From assembly GCA_003513895.1 (NCBI GenBank), contig DOSU01000052.1:910-7182 (forward strand): 6,273 bases of DNA, written 5' to 3'. This DNA comes from Rikenellaceae bacterium (GTDB lineage Bacteria > Bacteroidota > Bacteroidia > Bacteroidales > UBA932). Position 1 is the stretch's first letter. Each line of letters opens with the position of its first letter. Shown piece by piece: positions 5,650 to 6,273 of this stretch. The notes under the pieces are model-generated. The model was not told the DNA's origin. It did not search any database and was given only the letters and a program-made list of their open reading frames with translations. Position numbers and translations under genes: made by a program.

Positions 5650-6273
5650 ATGAAAATGAAGATTTTGATAGTTAATGCTCATTCGTATTATAATCTTGGT
5701 GATGCTGCTATCCTGATGACCATGATAGAAAGATTGTCCATGGTATTTCGAGATGCTGAGTTTACCGTCATAAGCGATACACCCGTAGAGGACTCAAAAT
5801 TTTATAAAAATATTAAAATATCTGGAATAAAATACCCTTTTGAAAGAAAAAACAGGTTGCTGTCGGCATTCAGAAAATTGATCTTCTATGTGCGGTTTTG
5901 GATATGTGTATTTCTAAATAAGAAAATCAAACATTTTAACGGACAGATAGTCTTGCAGAAGGACGCAGTTGAGGCAATAAAACATATAGGCTCTACCGAT
6001 ATGGTTATCAGCTGCGGCGGAGGATATTTAAACTCTTTTGGTAAATTGTTTGCCCGTTTATCATTAATTTTGTGTGCGATTTACTACAAGAAACCTACGG
6101 TTATGTACTCTCAATCGGTCAGCGATTTATCAGGTTTTCTCGATAAGAAATTGACGGTATTCACAATAAATTTACTTGATAAGTTCATATGCAGGGAAAA
6201 ACTGACCTATGATTATCTGACCAAATTAGGGGTGCGGCGTGATAAACTAAAAATACGAGCCGATTCCGCCTTG
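5650..6273 (+). CDS. Polysaccharide pyruvyl transferase family protein (3' end missing)
   Basis: The frame is open from ATG 5650 to the window edge, giving 208 residues. Signature segments of the pyruvyl transferase family (PF04230; CsaB, WcaK and AmsJ are members) are in order: ILIVNAHSYYNLGDAAIL (5-22) with the NxGD loop, DMVISCGGGYL (117-127) with the Gly-rich turn, TVMYSQSV (150-157), and CREKLTYDYLTKLGV (181-195) leading to RADSAL at the edge. Members transfer pyruvate from phosphoenolpyruvate to a sugar as a ketal, giving acidic polysaccharides. Residues 70-91 are hydrophobic. The start is either ATG 5650 or ATG 5656: a TGA at 5647-5649 closes the frame upstream, and neither has a good Shine-Dalgarno. 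It follows the second GT4 by 40 bases on the same strand, so co-transcription is likely. Family members are usually well over 300 residues, so perhaps 40% of the protein lies beyond the window. Confidence 0.9.
   Translation, partial: MKMKILIVNAHSYYNLGDAAILMTMIERLSMVFRDAEFTVISDTPVEDSKFYKNIKISGIKYPFERKNRLLSAFRKLIFYVRFWICVFLNKKIKHFNGQIVLQKDAVEAIKHIGSTDMVISCGGGYLNSFGKLFARLSLILCAIYYKKPTVMYSQSVSDLSGFLDKKLTVFTINLLDKFICREKLTYDYLTKLGVRRDKLKIRADSAL

Overview
The window is one continuous, single-strand (+) piece of a bacterial surface-polysaccharide (exopolysaccharide, capsule or O-antigen-like) biosynthesis locus. Every supportable gene points the same way. The gene families are widespread, so the host cannot be named. 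Moderate-to-low GC by eye, AT-rich stretches in the flippase gene, and ATG starts with partly Shine-Dalgarno-like leaders fit many Gram-negative or environmental lineages. No rRNA, tRNA, CRISPR array, insertion sequence or phage gene was seen.

Layout. (1) Bases 2-952 hold the 3' part of a membrane-bound family 2 glycosyltransferase (GT2); its start lies before the window. (2) Bases 953-1316 are a 364-base gap with no convincing gene. It holds a 58-codon stop-free continuation of the GT2 frame, a few short palindromes, a small hairpin and a strong Shine-Dalgarno sequence not followed by an ATG. (3) Bases 1317-1833 hold a serine-acetyltransferase-like left-handed beta-helix O-acetyltransferase, broken by a frameshift near 1692-1697. 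(4) Bases 1818-2924 hold a GT4 glycosyltransferase. (5) Bases 2917-4491 hold a Wzx-type polysaccharide flippase. (6) Bases 4488-5609 hold a second GT4 glycosyltransferase. (7) Bases 5650 to the window end hold the 5' part of a polysaccharide pyruvyl transferase.

Genes 3 to 6 overlap end to start by 16, 8 and 4 bases, and gene 7 follows after 40 bases. This is strong evidence for one co-transcribed, translationally coupled unit. As a pathway (inference from families): the GT2 and the two GT4 enzymes would add sugars to a lipid-linked repeat unit on the cytoplasmic side. The acetyltransferase (if functional) and the pyruvyl transferase would decorate it with O-acetyl and pyruvate ketal groups. 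The flippase would then move the lipid-linked unit across the inner membrane. No initiating phosphoglycosyltransferase, Wzy polymerase or export protein is in view; they would be expected in flanking DNA.

I found no clearly new biological system. The points most worth a second look are the 4-base-type frameshift in the acetyltransferase, which splits an otherwise perfect hexapeptide register, and a Glu-to-Gln change in the otherwise conserved EX7E motif of the first GT4. A possible translated leader ahead of the acetyltransferase, an in-frame 12-base tandem duplication in the flippase, and the unexplained open stretch after the GT2 stop come next.
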